Assembly (NCBI GenBank): GCA_023375785.1 | Contig: SZWC01000570.1 | Location: forward strand, 113,165-177,164 | Direction of reading: 5' to 3' | From: Penium margaritaceum | Taxonomy: Eukaryota; Streptophyta; Zygnematophyceae; Desmidiales; Peniaceae | DNA length: 64,000 nucleotides | Shown here: positions 22,318-33,031 of the stretch, piece after piece | How the letters are laid out: each line of letters begins with the position of its first letter | Position numbering within the stretch: position 1 is the first letter of the stretch | Notes under the pieces: generated by a model | Seen by the model: only the letters and a program-made list of their open reading frames with translations | What the model was told of the DNA's origin: nothing | The model's database searches: none | Position numbers and translations under genes: made by a program

Positions 22318-23120
22318 GGTGCAAGTCTTGCTTGTGTCGGACACAGAGAAGTGTGGCTCAACCGTAGTGAAATGTCGCTGGATGGCATCGAGGCTCGACG
22401 TCATTGAGTGACACGTTGCTCGATGGTGTCGATCGATGTTTCATTCACACCTGGTACATCCTCCGCACATTCGATCATTCAACCCAGGCCATACAATTGG
22501 TTTGAACGACTAAACACTCAAATAACTATAGTTGACACGATGTCATGATGTTCCGGAAAGATTCATATACAACATATTTTGTTGAATTTTTACAGTCGGA
22601 CATATTCCATATGTATCGACCAAACCTGTGAAGTTATGTGTCATTATTTGTACATAAGGTACTTGAATAAACTATGCAAACAATTTTTTCCACAACAAAA
22701 TATCGGCTCATGCGGATATTCTGAAGTCCGAGGTTTGGCATGTGATTGGCCATTGCCATGGCGGCTCAGGATGAGGGCAAGCTGTGCCACAGAATGAAGC
22801 CTGTCCAAGTGCAACGTATGATGCGTGGACATTATTGGTTGAATCAGGTTGATACATGCCAGCTGTCATGAAGTGTGCCATGTAATGTGCTTTCGGCAGG
22901 ATGCGTCCACTGAAAAGAGAGTGTTGCTCTGGGAACTGAACGTGCAATGTTCTCGGTGCGAGACTTATCCTCGGTGGGTACTTGGGCTCGTGGGAAAAAA
23001 CAGTCTCGCATGGTCCTGAGTGCCCCCTGGCCTTCTACACCACATCGATGTTACATCGATGCCTCTCGAGGTGCCGATGTCGTTGTAGTCGGCCTCCTAT
23101 GAGCAACGAAGTCAACTCTA

Positions 23121-25150
23121 TTGGCAATGTATGGACAATGCCTGGCAATGCCTACATAATGCTTGGCAATGCCTAGGCAATTACTAACAATGCCTATCAA
23201 TGCCTGGGAAAAGCCTAGCCATGCGTGGTAATGCCTGGGCAATGACTGGCAATGCTTGGGCAATGTCCACAAATGCCTGGGTAATGCCTGGCAATGCCTG
23301 GACGATGCCTGGTAATGCCTGGCAATACGTGGTAATGCCTGAGTAATGCCTGGAAATGCCTGGCAATGCCACGCAATGCCTGGAAATGCCTAGGCAATGC
23401 CTGGGTAATGCCCGGCAATGCCTGGACAATGCCAGGCAATGCCTGGAAATGCCTAGCAATGCCTGGCAATGCCTTGCAATGCATGGGAAATGCCTAGCAA
23501 TGCCTGGACAATACCTAGACAATGCCTAGCAATGCCTGGCAATGCCTAGGCAATGCTTGGCAATGCCTGACAATGCCTCGGCAATGCTTGGCAATGCCTG
23601 GCAATGCCTGGCAATACCTGGACAATGCCTGGTAATGCCTGGCAATGCCTAGGCAATGCCTGACAATGCCTGCCAATGCCTGGGTAATGCCTGGCAGTGT
23701 CCAGGCAATGCCTGACAATGCCTACAAATGCCTAGCAATACCTTGGCAATGCTTGGCAATGCCTCGCAATGTCTGGCAATGTCTAGGTAATGCCTGGCAA
23801 TGCCTGGGTAATGCGTGGCAATGCCTGGACAATGCCTAGGCAATGCCTGGAAATGTCTGGGTAATGCTTGGCAATGTCTGACAATGCCTGGCAATGCCTA
23901 GGCAATGTCCGTGAACGCATAGTAATGCCTGGAAATGCCTGGCAAGGTGTAGGCAATGCGTGGCAATGCCTAGTAATGCTTGGGGAGCGCCTGGCAATGC
24001 TTGGATAATGCCTGGCAATGCCTAGGACTGCCTGGGTAATGCCTGGCAATGCTTGAGAATGCCTGGGTAATGCATGGCAATGCCTTGCAATGCCTCGCAA
24101 TGAATAGGCAATGCCTAGCAATGTCAAGGCAATGCCTCCCAATGTTTAGACAATGCCTAGAAATGCATGGCAATGCCTGGACAATTATGCGCAATGCCTG
24201 GGCAATGCCTGGCAATGCCAGGCAATGCCTAGGTATTGCATAGAAATGCCTAGGCAATGCGTAGAAATGCCTAGTAATGTCTGGAAAATGCCTAGCAATG
24301 CCTGGGTAATGCCTGGCAATGCCTGGGTAATGCGTGGCAATGCCTGGACAATGCCTAGGCAATGCCTGGCAATGTCAAGGCAATGCCTCCCAATGTTTAG
24401 GCAATGCCTAGAAATGCATGGCAATGCCTGGACAATTATGCGCAATGCCTGGGCAATGCCTGGCAATGCCAGGCAATGCCTAGGTATTGCATAGAAATGC
24501 CTAGGCAATGCGTAGAAATGCCTAGTAATGTCTGGAAAATGCCTAGCAATGCCTGGGTAATGCCTGGCAATGGCTGGCAATGCATGGACAATGCCTGGCA
24601 TTGCCTGGGTAATACCTAGGCAATGCCTAGCAATGCCTGACAATGCTTTGCAATGCCTGGGAATGCCTGGCAATGCCTGGCAATGCCTAGGCAATGTCTG
24701 GTAATGCCTGGCAATGCCTGGGTAATGCCCGACATTGCCTGGACAATGCCTGGTAATGCGTGGCAATGCCTTGCAATGCCTGGCAATGCATGGCAATGCC
24801 TGGATAATGCCTTGGAATATGCCTGGTAATGCCTGGCAATGCATGGCCATGCCTCGGCAATGCCTAAGCAATGTTTGGAAATGCCTGGGCAATGCCTGGC
24901 AATGCCTAGCAATGCCTGGCTTTGCCTGGCAATGCCTGGCAATAACTAGGCAATGCCTGGCAATGCTTGGAAATACCTGGGTAATGCCTGGCAATGTCTG
25001 GACAATGCTTGGCAATGCGTGGCAATACCTGGAAATGCCTGGCACTGCCTCGAAAATGCCTAGCAATGCCTGGGCAATTCCCGGCAATACCTGGACAATT
25101 CCTGGCAATTCCTGGGCAACGCCTGGTAATGCCTAGACAATGCGTGGCAA
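23121..25150 (+). repeat. 10/11-bp minisatellite, forward array 3
   Basis: The forward ATGCCTGGCA-type units resume directly after the hAT. In a representative stretch (23521-23740) units are mostly 10 bases with about a third of 11. Confidence 0.95.
24120..24572 (+). repeat. Duplicated ~202-bp block in array 3 (offset 251 bp)
   Basis: 24120-24321 and 24371-24572 are almost identical, sharing rare variants such as CCCAATGTTTAG, GGACAATTATGCGC and GGTATTGCATAG. The 50-base spacer instead resembles 23805-23855. No N lies between them, so this looks like a genuine recent duplication. Confidence 0.85.
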
Positions 25151-25260
25151 TGCCCAAGAATCGCCAAGCATTGCCAAGCATTGCCGAGGCAATGCCTGGC
25201 AATGCGTGGTAACGCCTGGATTGCCGAGGCAATGCATGGCATTGCCTGGCATTGCTAGGC
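25150..25260. other. Strand-switch zone of the minisatellite
   Basis: Forward units (GCAATGCCTGG) end near 25150. Over about 110 bases forward and reverse units alternate (GCCAAGCATTGCC, then GAGGCAATGCCTGG, then ATTGCCGAGGCAATGC, then CATTGCCTGGCATTGC). After 25260 only the reverse complement (CCAGGCATTGC) is seen. Confidence 0.9.
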
Positions 25261-27329
25261 ATTGCCAAGCATTGCAAGGCATTGCCAAGCATTACCAGGC
25301 ATTTCCAGGCATTGCCAGCCATTGTTAGGCATTACCCAGGCATTGCTTGGTATTGCCAAACATTGCCTAGGCATAGCTAGGCATTACCAGGCATTGCCCC
25401 ATGCATTGCTAGGCATTACCGGGCACTGTCCAAGCATTGCCAGGCATTGCCTAGGCATTTCCAGGCATTGCTAGGCATTACCCAGCCATTGCCAGGCATT
25501 ACCCAGGCATTTGCCAGCATTGCCAGGCAGTGCCAGGCTTTGCCCAAGCATTGCCTAGCATTTCCTAGGCATTGCCAGGCATTGCCAGGCATTGCCAGAC
25601 ATTTGCCAGGCATTGCCACGCATTGCCAAGCATTGCCTAGGCATTTCCAGGCATTGACAAGGCATTGACTAGGCATTGCCGGGAATTGCCCAGGCATTGC
25701 CTGACATTACCCAGGTATTGTCCAAGAATTGCCTTGCATTGCCCAGGAATTGCCAGCCATTGCCCAGGCATTGCCAAGCATTACCAGGAATTGCCCAGGC
25801 ATTACCAGGCATTCCCAGGCATTGCCAGGCTTTCCAGGCATTCCCAGGCATTGCCAGGCTTGCCAGGCATTGCCTAGGCATTGCCAGGCATTGCCAGGCA
25901 TTGCCAGGCATTGCCCAAGCATTGCCCGGCATTGCCCAAGCATTGCCAAGCATTGCCAGGCATTACCCAGGCATTGCCTAGGCAGTGCCAGGCATTGCCA
26001 GGCATTGACCAGGCATTGCTAGGCATTTCCAGGCATTTCCTGGCATTGCCCATGCATTTCCAGGTATTGCCCAAACATTGCCAAGCGTTTCCAGGCATTG
26101 CCTGGCTTTGCCCAGGCATTTCCACTCATTGCCCGGCATTGCCCAGCATTGCCAGGCATTGCCAGGAATTGCCAAAGCATTGCGAGGCATTGCCCAGGCA
26201 TTGCCAAGCATTACGAGGCATTGCCCAAGCATTGCCAGGCATTACCCAGGCATTGCCAGCATTGCCTGGCATTGCCTAGGCATTGCCTGGCATTGCCCAC
26301 GCATTGCCAGGCATCCCCAGGCATTGCTAAGCATTGGCAGGCATTGCCAGGAATTGCCAGGCATTGCCCAGGCATTCCGTGGCATCGCCCAAGCATTGCC
26401 TACAATGCCTGGCATTGCCCAGGCATAGCCTGGCATTGCCCAGGCATTGCCCGGCATTGTCCAAGCATTACCAGGCATTTCCCAGGCATTGCCAAGGCAT
26501 TGCCAGGCTTTAGAAGGCATTGCCAGGCATTGCCAGGCATTGCGAGGTATTGCCTGGGTATTGCGATGCATTGCCCGGGCATTGCAAGCATTACTAGGGA
26601 TTGCCTAAGCATTGCCAGGCATTCCCTGGCATTGCCCCTGCAGTGCCTTGCATTGCCTTGCATTGCCCAGGCATTGCTTGGCTTTACCTCGGCATTGCCA
26701 CGCATTGCCTTACATTTCCCAGGCATTGCCAAGCTTTGCCTCGGCATTGCTAGGAATTGCCAAACATTGCAAGGCATTGTCTAGGAATTGTTCAGGCATT
26801 GCAAGACATTGCCTGGCATTGTCCACGCATTGCCAGGCATTGCGCAGGTATTGCCAGGCATTTCCAGGCATTGCCAGTCATTGCCAGGCATTGCCTACGA
26901 ATTACCAGGCATTGCCCATGCATTGCCAGGCATTGCCAGGCATTGCTTGGAATTGCACAGGCATTGCCAGGCATTACCTGGCATTGTTCGGGAATTGCGA
27001 GGAATTGTCCAGGTATTGCCAAGCATTACCCAGGCATTGCCAAGCATTACCAGGCATTGCCAAGCCTTGCCAGGCATTGCGAGGCATTGCCAGGCATTGC
27101 CCACGCATAGCTAGGCGTTGCCTAGGAATTGCCAAGCATTGCCAGGCATTGCACAGGCATTACCAGGCATTACCCAGGCATTTCCATGCATTGCCAGGCA
27201 TTGCCTGGCATTGCCCAGGCATTGCCAGGCATTGTGCGGGCATTGCACGACATTGCCAGACATTGACAGGAATTGCCTAGGCATCACCAGGCATTACCAG
27301 GCATTCCCCAGGCATTGCCAAGCATTGCC
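25260..27329 (-). repeat. 10/11-bp minisatellite, reverse array 4
   Basis: Reverse-complement units (TGCCAGGCAT) run up to the copia left LTR. The last five bases, TTGCC, form the left target duplication of that element. Confidence 0.95.
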
Positions 27330-28053
27330 TGTTGGCTCTAGTGGGTGTGGAGGTACCCTCAAAGATGCCTAGCTCGTGCTGATGCATGCTATCAGTGTTT
27401 GGGACAGCCAAAGGACACCAATGGTGAAGAGTGTGGAGCACAAGGATCACGGATGTGAGTGAGCAGAACACGTCGCATTCAGTATATCTTAATCAGAAAA
27501 CACTTTTGTGACTTAGTATAGTGAGATTACATCAGATCATCATAGCCTGTGATCTAAGCTTTCCAACGCATCCAAGCACACCCAAATCGGAGCAGTAGAG
27601 CCCCTGCTATGGCTGTTGAAATAACCCTTGGTGGAGCCGCCCACCTTGTCTTGCACGTTATGCAATGGGAGGCGCTTCGACGATGACCCGTCGAAGCGCC
27701 TTTCCTCGCCCAGAAGTCAAGGAGAAGTTCACCCTGCTCAAGGAGAGTCTTCTGGTTGCTTCCTTCATGGCCCTGGTGCATTCGGGGGTCGTTGAAGACG
27801 AACTCAGATCACTGGCGGTGGATTATCCCACCACCCATGGCGGGTACCAGATTCCACCACCCCAACACCCGAATTTTGGGATAGGCTAACTTTCTGAAAC
27901 CTCACTCAAATCGAGCAATTCAAAGCTCGATCCTGCATGGACAAATCCAAGGAAACCAAATCTAAAGTCATATCAGGTGTTTGACCACTCCCTAGTAGTC
28001 AAAGTAGGGAGTACAATCAACGGTACTCATGGCAAGGGGCACATCATGTCAAT
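27330..28053 (-). repeat. Copia 3' LTR (left)
   Basis: Long terminal repeat downstream of the coding region on the minus strand. It aligns throughout with 32315-33031. The inner boundary is approximate, because the last few bases (GTCAAT versus GTTAACA) differ between copies. Confidence 0.9.
27671..27700. repeat. 12-bp stem-loop in the copia 3' LTR
   Basis: GGCGCTTCGACG and CGTCGAAGCGCC are perfect inverted arms around ATGACC. The same structure with one mismatch sits in the other LTR, so it belongs to the element rather than to the site. Confidence 0.8.
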
Positions 28054-28062
28054 CTCCCCCTT
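28053..28062 (-). promoter_or_regulatory. Copia polypurine tract
   Basis: On the minus strand AAGGGGGAGA lies immediately inside the 3' LTR, the expected place and composition for the plus-strand primer of reverse transcription. Confidence 0.75.
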
Positions 28063-28104
28063 GCACCGCAGCCTTGATGTCCTGTCCTTGGAACCTGTAG
28101 TATT

Positions 28105-31100
28105 TTAAACTTCACAGCGCAGACCAAGCTCCATGCAGCTTGCATCGTGCCTATCCTTGGGCTGTACCTTGGTCATGGCATCGGCGAGCATGCGCTTAGT
28201 ACCACAATGCACAATAGCCGTATCTCCCTTCGCCACCAAGTCCCGTGCGTAGTGATGGTGGATCTTGATGTGCTTGGTCCTCCTGTGCAGCACTGGGTTC
28301 TGGGTGAGGCTGATGGCACTCATGTTGTCAACATTGAGTACTGTGGGCTTCCTCTGCGGCACGCGGATCTCCTTTAGCAGCCGCCGTAGCCACACTGCCT
28401 CCTTTGCGGCTTCAACGAGTGCGATGTACTCCGCTTCGGTGCTGGACAGTGCCACACAGTCCTACTTCCTGCTTGTCCATGAAATCCTTACACCACCAAG
28501 CAGAAACACGTATCCTGACATTGATTTTCTGTCATCCACATCACCAGCCCAGTCGGCATCGGAGTGGCCAACCAACTCGAGGGAGTCGTCACGTGCTCCC
28601 CCACCAAACACAAGCCGCGACTATTTTGTCGCCTTGAGATAGCGAAGGATCCGCTTCACCGCTTGCCAATGCAGCGGCCTGGGGTCAGCGACATAGCAAC
28701 TCACTTCGCCCTCCGCGAGGGCCAGGTCGGGGCGAGTCGCCACCATGGCGTACATGATGTTCCCCACTGCGGACTGGTATGGCACACCTGCCATCTCCTC
28801 CTTCTCCTTGTCTGTGCTCGGGCCCATGCTCGAGCTCAGCTCACATGTGGTGGTCATGGGTGTGCCGATGGGGTTGCACTCCTCCATGTTCTATCGGTAG
28901 AGCACCTCTTGCACGTACTTTGTGTGCCCCATCTCGAGCGTGCGTGCCTTGCAGTCCCTCTTGATGGCGACGCCGAGGTTGTACTCGAGCTCATCCATGT
29001 CGGTCATTTTGAACCGACCGCCCAGCTGCCGTCTCAGGTTCACCAATTCCTCCATGTCTGATGACACGAGGATGAGATCATCCACATAAAGTACCATGAT
29101 CTGGTGCAACTCCGGCAGCTTCCGCACATACACGCTGTGATCCGCCTCGCAGCGCTTGAAGCTAAGCTCGGCCATGAAGCCATCCGTTTTCAGGTACCAC
29201 ATGAGTGGCGCTTGCTTCAGCCCATAGAGCGCCTTGCAAAGCAGGCACACCTTCCCCGGCGGCGCGTCCACCCCCTCCGGTACCTCCATGTTGACCTCCT
29301 TGTCCAGGTCGCCGTTGAGGAACACGGTTTTCACGTCCATTTGGTGGACTTTGTAGTCACGCGCCGCCGCCACCGAGAGGATGGAGCAAATGGAGGTGAA
29401 CTTCGCCACCGGCACAAAGGTTTCATCGTAGTGTTCACCCTTTTGCTGGGCGTAACCCTTCGCGACCAGCCGCGCCTTGTACCGCTCCACCTTCCCCTCC
29501 TTGGTGAGCTTCTTCTTGAAGATCCGCTTGGAGCCAATGATTTTCGCGCCCTCCGGCCTGTCAATCAGCTGCCAAGTATCGTTCTCTTCATGGAAGGCAA
29601 GCTCATATTCTATAGCTCCCTCCCACTAAGCCCCATCCTTCCGCTGCAACGCCTCCTTGACGGTCTTGGGCTCCTCTTGCGCAAAGAATGCTCAAGCAAG
29701 TCCAGTCCAGAAGCCCTCCACGGCATCGTACCTCTTTGTCGTCCTCCTTGCGCGTCCGCTTCTCCGGGGCTACTGCTGTTGAGGCTGCTGCTGCTACTGC
29801 CGCTGCTCCTGCTACTGCTGCCCCCTCGCGGTACCACTCATACCGCTGGCCTGCTCCCTCTCTCTCAGGGACCGTCGGGATGCGGGCTCACTCCCCACCT
29901 CTTCGTTTAGCTCCACTGCTACTGGCGCTTCGGACTCATTGTCCGACTCGGCTGAATGCAAATCAGCCGCTCTCACATCGCCCGGATGGTTCTTGCCGAC
30001 TGGAGCCGATGGGACGTCACCCTCTTTTGCATCCTCCGGCGTCTCCCCCTTGAGGAGTGGCAGCCACTCCCCCCGCTTGGAGAGACCCGCATCCTTGTCT
30101 GTCCAACGGCTGTCCTCGTCAAACATGACATCGTGACTCTTCACAATCTGCTGCCTCCGCGGGTCGGAGAGCTGGTATGCCTTACCCCCGCTCTGGTACA
30201 CGACAAAGATGCACCGGCGAGTCCGCGGGTCCAGCTTGCCCAGCCCCTCCCGTGCCTGCACAACAGCATGTGCAACACAACCAAACATGCAGAGGTGTGC
30301 CACCATCGGCTTCCTCCCGCTCCACACTTCTTGTGGCATCTTCCACACCTTGGACTCTGTGTCTTTTAGCAGCTTTGTCGGGGTCAGGTTCATGATGTAC
30401 GCCGCTGTCCATGATGCCTCGCCCCAGTACCGCTGCGCGAGGCCGGCATCGCTCAACATGGACCAAACCAAGTTGAGGATGGTATGGTTTTCTCTCTCAA
30501 TGACGTCGTTCTTCTATGGAGAATGTGGCATAGCTTTCTGCCATGCGATTCCCTTGCTCTTCATCCATGCCAAGCAGCCCTTGTACTTGCCGTTGTTGTC
30601 GCTTCAAAATGCCTTCACCTTCAACTCCGTTTGCCGCTCCACAGTCACCACGAACTCCTGCATACACGACATGACATCGCTCTTCCTCTTGATGATGTAG
30701 AGGTAGAGTTTGCGGATGTGGCCTTCAACGAAGGTAACAAAGTACTGCACCCCACCAATGGAGGGCTCGAATGGTCCACACACATCTGTGTGTACCACCT
30801 CCAACTTCCCCGATGCTCGCGTCCCTTTGCCATCAAACAGCTACCTCGTCGCCTTGCCGACCACGCAAGGCTTGCACACTTCATCCTTGGATGCGTCGAG
30901 GCTCTTGACCTCAAGATCCCACACCACTTCCTTCTTTGCCATGTCCCTCACAGTTGAGGGAGCGATGTGGCATAGGCGACGATGCCATAGGTCCAGGTCT
31001 CCATCGTCCTTCTTTGCGAGGTGGGCAGCGTCGGACCTTGCCTAGCTGCCCAAGATCTTTGCACGTGGCATGTACAAGTCTTCCTCTCGCATTCCACGTA

Positions 31101-32247
31101 CAATCACCTCATCGTCCCCCTCCTTCCGGATGATGGCCTCCTTGTTGAAGAGCCCCTTGAGCCCCTTGTTAGTAAGGTGGCTCACTGAGAGCAGATTTGC
31201 CCCAAAGTTGGACATGTGGAGCACGTCATGAATTGTGCTCGTGACAGCCTCCCCGTCCACATCCACCTCGATGCGAACGTTGCCTTCTCCGGCAGCCAAC
31301 TCTGTTTGGCCGTTGGTCACCATCATGCGCCGTTCCGAGGCACCATAGGTGACGAATGCCACCCGCTTGCATTGCGTGTGGCGACCCGATCCAAAGTCAA
31401 TCACGGAGACTCCCGGATCTGTCAAGTCGGTAGACTCCTTCGCCATCACGGCGCGGTCGTCCTTCTTTCCAGCTTTTCCCGGCTGGTCCGACTTCTTGTT
31501 GGGGTAGTTGCATGCGTAGTGGCATTCTTTCCCACACACGTAGCACTCCCCCTTCTTGTCACCTTTCTTGGTACCCTGCTTGGCACCCTTCCCCTTCTTG
31601 CCTCCCCCTCCACCTTGAGGACGGAAGGCATAGGCGGAACTTCATGTTGCCCCACTCTCTCTCCCACAATACTGCATCCATTCATTGCAGACGTACTCAG
31701 CCACCTTCAGGTACTTTAGTTCAAGGGCGGACCAGCCGCCTACGATGGTGATCATGGGACTCCAACTGTCCGGCAAGGCCAGCAGGAGGATCATGGCTTG
31801 CAGCTGAGGGTCAACCTTCCACCCGTTGGCTTCGCACCCGGCAGTAAGGGACTCAATCTGCTGCAGGATCTCCATGATGTCGTCACCTTTGTTGGCTCGG
31901 AGGGTGACGAGCCTCTTGAAGATAAAGAGCTGGTTAGCAAGGTTGGTAAACTGGTAGATGGTGCAGAGCTTCTTCCAGGCCTCTGCGGCCTCCGTGCAAG
32001 CTTGAATGAGGGAGCGGTGCATCGGAGCAAGCACATACACCAACAAAGCAAGTGCCTTCTTATTGCGCTTCTTGTACGCTTCCACTTCCTCTGGTGTCGC
32101 GGTATCCAAAGAGGTCGTTTTTTTACCGTTGACCAGCTCAAGAAAGCCCTTGTAATCGAGGAAGACCTCAAACTCCCACCTCCACAAGTGGAAGCCAAGT
32201 CCGTCAACCGTCAAGACGCCGATGCTCTCTTGCTTGGTTGGTGCCAT
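28105..32247 (-). pseudogene. Copia gag-pol polyprotein with 13 in-frame stops
   Basis: One uninterrupted reading register runs from ATG 32247 to TAA 28105 (1381 codons) without a frameshift. In order: a UBN2-type gag (from MAPTKQESIGV); a CCHC knuckle near 31545-31510 whose fourth ligand position is Tyr; a protease whose D-S/T-G site reads IDFGSG near 31400; a GAG-pre-integrase region (WHRRLCH); an integrase core (VVHTDVCGPF; SDNNGKY; YWGEASWTAAYIMN); RVT_2 reverse transcriptase (QMDVKTVFLNG; YVDD at 29077-29088); and RNase H (SSTEAEY). Stops start at 31642, 31042, 30841, 30604, 30514, 29812, 29794, 29770, 29692, 29626, 28891, 28621 and 28462. Ten are TAG and three TGA. A dead copy under the standard code. 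Confidence 0.93.
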
Positions 32248-32297
32248 GGCACGCGGCGGTAGCGTGAACGTTGTAGAGCTATGGTCCTTCTAGCCAC

Positions 32298-32312
32298 GTG
32301 GGCCCATAACCC
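32298..32312 (-). promoter_or_regulatory. Copia primer-binding site, anticodon-arm (half-tRNA) type
   Basis: The plus strand reads GTGGGCCCATAACCC two bases from the LTR. This equals the anticodon stem-loop of plant-type initiator tRNA-Met (anticodon CAT in the middle). The element RNA, read from the minus strand, would therefore pair with the tRNA's internal anticodon arm rather than its 3' CCA end, as described for Drosophila copia and a few other pseudoviruses. The usual plant copia site, complementary to the tRNA 3' end (TGGTATCAGAGC), is absent here. The tRNA sequence is recalled, not searched. Confidence 0.75.
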
Positions 32313-32314
32313 TT

Positions 32315-33031
32315 TGTTGGCTCTAGTAGGTGTGGAGGCACCCTCAAGGATGCCTAGCTCTTGCTGATGCACGCTACCAGTGTTTGGGGCAGCCAAAGGA
32401 CACCAATGGTGAAGAGTGTGGAGCACAAGGATCATAGATGTGAGTGGGCAGCGCATTCAGTAGATCTGACCGAAACACGTTTTTGTTACTTAGCATAGTG
32501 AGGTTATATCAGATCCTTATATCCTGTCATCTAAGCTTTCCAATGCATCCAAGCACACCCAAATCAAATCAATAGAGCCCCTGCTGTGGCCGTTGAAGTA
32601 ACCCTTGGTGGAACCGTCCACCTTGTCTTGCACGCTAGGCAATGGGAGGCGCTTCGACGATGACCCGTCGAAGCACCATTCCTCGTCCAGAAGTCAAGGA
32701 AAATTTCACCCTAGTCAAGGAGAGTCTTCTGGTTGCTTCCTTTATGGCCCTGGTGCGTTCGGGGGTCGTTAGAGACAAACTCATATCACTGGCAGTGGAT
32801 TATCCCGCCACCCATGGCGGGTACCAGATTCCAACCCCCCAACACCCGAATTTCAGGCTAGGCTAACTTTCTGAATACTCCCTCAAATCGAGTGATTCAG
32901 AGCTCCATCCTGCATGGAAAAATCCACGGAATCCAAATGTAAAGTCTGATCAGGTGTATGACCACTCCCTAGTGGTCAAACAAGGGAGTACAATCAACGG
33001 CACTCATGGCAAGGGGCACATCATGTTAACA
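32315..33031 (-). repeat. Copia 5' LTR (right)
   Basis: Upstream LTR in the sense of transcription, expected to hold the promoter and the start of the element RNA. It is followed on the minus strand, after two bases, by the primer-binding site. Confidence 0.9.
32648..32677. repeat. Same stem-loop in the copia 5' LTR (one mismatch)
   Basis: GGCGCTTCGACG pairs with CGTCGAAGCACC at 11 of 12 positions. It could be an RNA structure near the transcript ends, but that is inference. Confidence 0.75.

Larger units (their letters stand above)
18671..23120 (-). mobile_element. hAT-superfamily DNA transposon (4.45 kb)
   Basis: The element starts CAGTGTTGAC at 18671 and ends GTCAACTCTA at 23120; the reverse complement of that end, TAGAGTTGAC, matches the left end at 8 of 10 bases. 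Flanking 8-mers TTGGGAAT (18663-18670) and TTGGCAAT (23121-23128) agree at 7 of 8, the hAT duplication length, and both are minisatellite sequence. Both subterminal regions hold repeated ACATCGATG-type words (left 18710-18760, right 23040-23065), plausible transposase-binding repeats. It encodes one transposase on the minus strand, now broken. The insertion is later than the array around it. Confidence 0.88.
27330..33031 (-). mobile_element. Ty1/copia LTR retrotransposon (5.7 kb), decayed
   Basis: Two ~720-base direct repeats (27330-28053 and 32315-33031) bracket a gag-pol region read on the minus strand. The outer ends are TG...CA on the plus strand (TGTTGG ... TTAACA). The 5-base flanks TTGCC (27325-27329) and TTACC (33032-33036) match at 4 of 5. 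The LTRs differ at many positions including small indels, so the insertion is not recent. Domain order (gag, protease, integrase, reverse transcriptase, RNase H) is diagnostic of copia rather than gypsy. Confidence 0.95.

Noticed and set aside
20197-22411. Plus-strand open frames of 100-230 codons within the hAT
   Set aside because: Shadows opposite the transposase, which is supported by BED, DUF659 and dimerisation motifs on the minus strand.
24185-25108. 307-codon open frame on the minus strand, and similar long frames at 35492-36262, 45226-46143 and 52512-53441
   Set aside because: Same artefact: the unit lacks stop codons in all six frames. Length alone is no evidence here.
27665-27889. 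74-codon antisense ORF present in both copia LTRs (second copy 32642-32866)
   Set aside because: Comparing the two copies, most differences change the amino acid, so there is no sign of selection for protein. It is open in both simply because the LTRs share ancestry.
29104-31719. Plus-strand open frames across the copia element
   Set aside because: Opposite-strand shadows of the gag-pol register; they have no domain of their own.
32298-32312. A tRNA-Met gene
   Set aside because: Only the anticodon-arm segment is present, with no acceptor stem or T arm around it; its place beside the LTR makes it a primer-binding site.
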